A stretch of 7,906 nucleotides of DNA from NCBI GenBank assembly GCA_016177515.1, contig JACOUZ010000129.1:1-7906 (forward strand), given 5' to 3'. Each line of letters starts with the position of its first letter. The first letter of the stretch is position 1. The DNA is from Acidobacteriota bacterium. GTDB lineage: Bacteria; Acidobacteriota; Polarisedimenticolia; Gp22-AA2. Both the position numbers and the translations under genes were made by a program. The notes under the pieces were generated by a model that did no database searches, had not been told where the DNA came from, and saw only the letters and a list, made by a program, of their open reading frames with translations. Shown piece after piece: positions 6,097-7,906 of this stretch.

Positions 6097-6106
6097 GGAT
6101 GCCGCC

Positions 6107-7906
6107 TCATAGCCATCTTGCGAGCAGGAGCAGGACCAGTAGCGCCGCGACGATGTAGGCGATGTACAGGTGCAGCGAGCCGCTCTGGATCAGCCGGCCG
6201 GTCGAGGCCAAGGGGCGCGCCAGGTCGAAAAGGGGCCGGTAGATCGCCTCTTCGATGAAGGCGCGCAGGCGGCTCTGGTACTGGATCGAGCGCACGAAGT
6301 ATTTCGACTCGGGGTGGAACTCGATCTCGAGGTCTTTCCGCGCGCGGTACAGGTCCGCGAAGACGCGGCGCAGCGGCTCGGCGAAGGCGGTGCTGGTGTA
6401 CTCCATGCGCGCCGTATGGACGGCGCGGCCGCAGCCCCAGGTTTCGGCCGGGCGCGTCCTCCTGGAGGCGCCGGCCAGGCGGAGCGCCGCGAGCAGGGCC
6501 ACCCCGGCGGCCAGAAGGCACGCCGCCAGGAACACGGGGGAAATGCTCGAAGGCCCCGAGCCGGCCTCCATGAACAGGCCGATCCGGAAAGCCGCCCGCT
6601 CCTGCGCCAGTCCCGGGACGTCGCGGAACGCCCGCGACAGGAGCGGCGCTATGGCGAAAGGCAGGACGCCCAGGAGGACGCAGGCCGAGGCGAGCAGGCC
6701 CATGCCCAGGCGCATCGAGGCCGGGACCTCCAGCGCCCGGGCGGCACGGTCCGAGCGCGGCATCGCCAGGAACGGGATCCCGAAGGCTTTCACGAAGCAG
6801 GCGGCGGCGAGCCCGCCGGTCAGCGCCAGGATCCCCGCGGCGATTCCCATCATGGCGGCCATGAAGGGGTGGGGGAGCGCGGCGCCTGCGAGGAGCGCCT
6901 GGAAGATCATCCACTCGCTGGCGAAGCCGTTGAGCGGCGGGAGGGCGGCGATGGCCGCGGCGCCGACCAGAAAACAGGCGGCGGTCTGCGGCATCTTCTT
7001 GATCAGGCCGCCCATCTCCTCCATGTCGCGCGTGCCGGTCGCCTGCAGGATCGCCCCCGAACCGAGGAACAGGAGCCCCTTGAACGCGGCATGGTTGATG
7101 GCATGGTACAGGGCCGCGGCCAGGGCCAGCGCCGCGAGGCCGGCCATGCCATAGGAATGGAATACGAAGCCGATGCCGGCCGCCATGAACAGGATCCCCA
7201 GGTTCTCGACGCTGCTGTAGGCCAGGAGGCGCTTCAGGTCGTTCTCCACCAGCGCCGGCAGGATCCCTCCGAGGGCCGAGACCGCCCCCAAAGCCAGGAT
7301 CAGGCCTCCCCACCAGGGCGGCCCGCCCCCCAGGAGATCGAGGCCGGTGCGCAACAGGCCGTACAGGCCCATCTTCAGCATGACACCCGACATCAGGGCC
7401 GAGACGTGGCTGGGCGCGGCGGGATGGGCCTTCGGGAGCCAGACGTGCAGGGGGACGAGGCCGGCCTTCGAGGCGAACCCGCAGAGGGCGAGGAGGAAGA
7501 CGGCCAGGCGCGGCGTGGCGGCGAGGCCGGGCGCGATCGCGCGGATCTCGTCGAAGCCGCCGGTCTCGGAGCCCGCGGCCAGAAGCCAAAGGGCGGCGGC
7601 GATGAGCGCGAACCCGGCGTGCGCCATCCCGAAGTACCAGCGCCCCGCATCCAGTTTTTCTGGGCGCTCGCCCGGGCCCACCACGAGGAAGTACGACGAC
7701 AGGGTCATCGCCTCCCAGAACAGCAGAAAGGTGAACACGCTGTGCGCCGTGACCAGAAGGCTCATGGCCAGAAGGAACAGCGGGAACATCACGCCCGCCA
7801 GTCGCCGGCCGGGAGCGCCTGCTCCCCGGGCGCCGGATTCGGGCGCGCCCGGCCCGTCTCCGCGGCGGGGATGGTGCTCCGGGGCGTAGCCGATGCCGTA
7901 CAGGGC
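6107..7906 (-). CDS. hyfB: HyfB-like proton-translocating antiporter-type subunit (NuoL family), 5' end missing
   Basis: The reading frame is open from the stop at 6107 to the right edge, giving 599 visible residues; E. coli HyfB has about 672, so the first helices are outside the window. Residue numbers below count from the first visible codon. Pumping residues expected of the family are present: E65 (LLFWEAMTLSSYF), K147 (FASKAGLVPLHVWLPKAH), K225 (DLKRLLAYSSVENLG), H268, H272 and K276 (YHAINHAAFKG), and E331 (LNGFASEW). The C-terminal part has the HyfB-specific TWGCG and RMEYTSTAFAEPLRRVF segments. A polar, probably surface-lying helical stretch and a last membrane helix (about 577-597) follow. 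A GTG at 7792 would give a shorter protein, but upstream codons (ALYGIGY at the edge) continue family-like sequence, so it is not the start. Residues about 8-38 form an unusual Gly/Pro/Arg-rich linker. Confidence 0.93.
   Translation of the reverse strand, partial: ALYGIGYAPEHHPRRGDGPGAPESGARGAGAPGRRLAGVMFPLFLLAMSLLVTAHSVFTFLLFWEAMTLSSYFLVVGPGERPEKLDAGRWYFGMAHAGFALIAAALWLLAAGSETGGFDEIRAIAPGLAATPRLAVFLLALCGFASKAGLVPLHVWLPKAHPAAPSHVSALMSGVMLKMGLYGLLRTGLDLLGGGPPWWGGLILALGAVSALGGILPALVENDLKRLLAYSSVENLGILFMAAGIGFVFHSYGMAGLAALALAAALYHAINHAAFKGLLFLGSGAILQATGTRDMEEMGGLIKKMPQTAACFLVGAAAIAALPPLNGFASEWMIFQALLAGAALPHPFMAAMMGIAAGILALTGGLAAACFVKAFGIPFLAMPRSDRAARALEVPASMRLGMGLLASACVLLGVLPFAIAPLLSRAFRDVPGLAQERAAFRIGLFMEAGSGPSSISPVFLAACLLAAGVALLAALRLAGASRRTRPAETWGCGRAVHTARMEYTSTAFAEPLRRVFADLYRARKDLEIEFHPESKYFVRSIQYQSRLRAFIEEAIYRPLFDLARPLASTGRLIQSGSLHLYIAYIVAALLVLLLLARWL

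Noticed and set aside
6093..7589. Minus-strand frame of 498 codons overlapping hyfB
   Set aside because: It is an out-of-frame shadow, Arg/Gly/Pro-rich, while the hyfB frame shows membrane helices and conserved residues.

Overview
The window (7,906 bp, very GC-rich) has every convincing gene on the minus strand, so it reads from right to left. Its larger part is a tight operon for a membrane complex of the complex I / hydrogenase-4 (Hyf) superfamily. In transcription order it holds hyfB-like (5' end cut off by the right edge), hyfC-like, hyfE-like, hyfF-like and hyfG-like genes. Gaps between genes are 10, 4 and 3 bp, and the last pair overlaps by 4 bp. HyfB and HyfF are antiporter-type proton channels (NuoL/NuoM fold), HyfC is the NuoH-type quinone-site/coupling subunit, HyfE is NuoK-like, and HyfG is a fused NuoC-NuoD-type (hydrogenase large-subunit-like) arm protein.

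The main point is that the HyfG-like protein has lost all four cysteines that hold the [NiFe] centre in group 4 hydrogenases. The N-terminal CxxC position reads S224-G-D-T227 and the C-terminal CxxC position reads S512-Y-S-G515. The frame then stops exactly where a hydrogenase large subunit would be cut by its maturation protease. The membrane subunits nevertheless keep the glutamates, lysines and histidines expected of proton pumping. This fits the 'energy-converting hydrogenase-related' (Ehr) type of complex, whose electron donor and acceptor are not settled, rather than a hydrogenase. The HyfD-type third antiporter is missing between hyfC and hyfE. No NuoB/HyfI-type small subunit or ferredoxin-type subunit follows hyfG, so these must lie upstream of the window, lie elsewhere, or be absent.

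Between hyfG and the next gene is a 448-bp stretch with no credible gene but with striking inverted repeats. They are a 29-bp perfect inverted repeat (1286-1314 / 1424-1452) enclosing two smaller hairpins, a separate 17+7-bp long hairpin (1086-1191), and a hairpin around the hyfG stop codon. This is the least explained part of the window.

Leftward come cytochrome c oxidase subunit III (405-1022) and the small subunit IV (79-387), 17 bp apart. A strong ribosome binding site and an ATG at the left edge mark the start of a further gene. Subunits I and II are not in the window. The organism is therefore a high-GC bacterium with a haem-copper oxidase, able to respire oxygen. Acidobacteriota, Methylomirabilota or Myxococcota-like lineages would be plausible, but the phylum cannot be fixed from this sequence alone.
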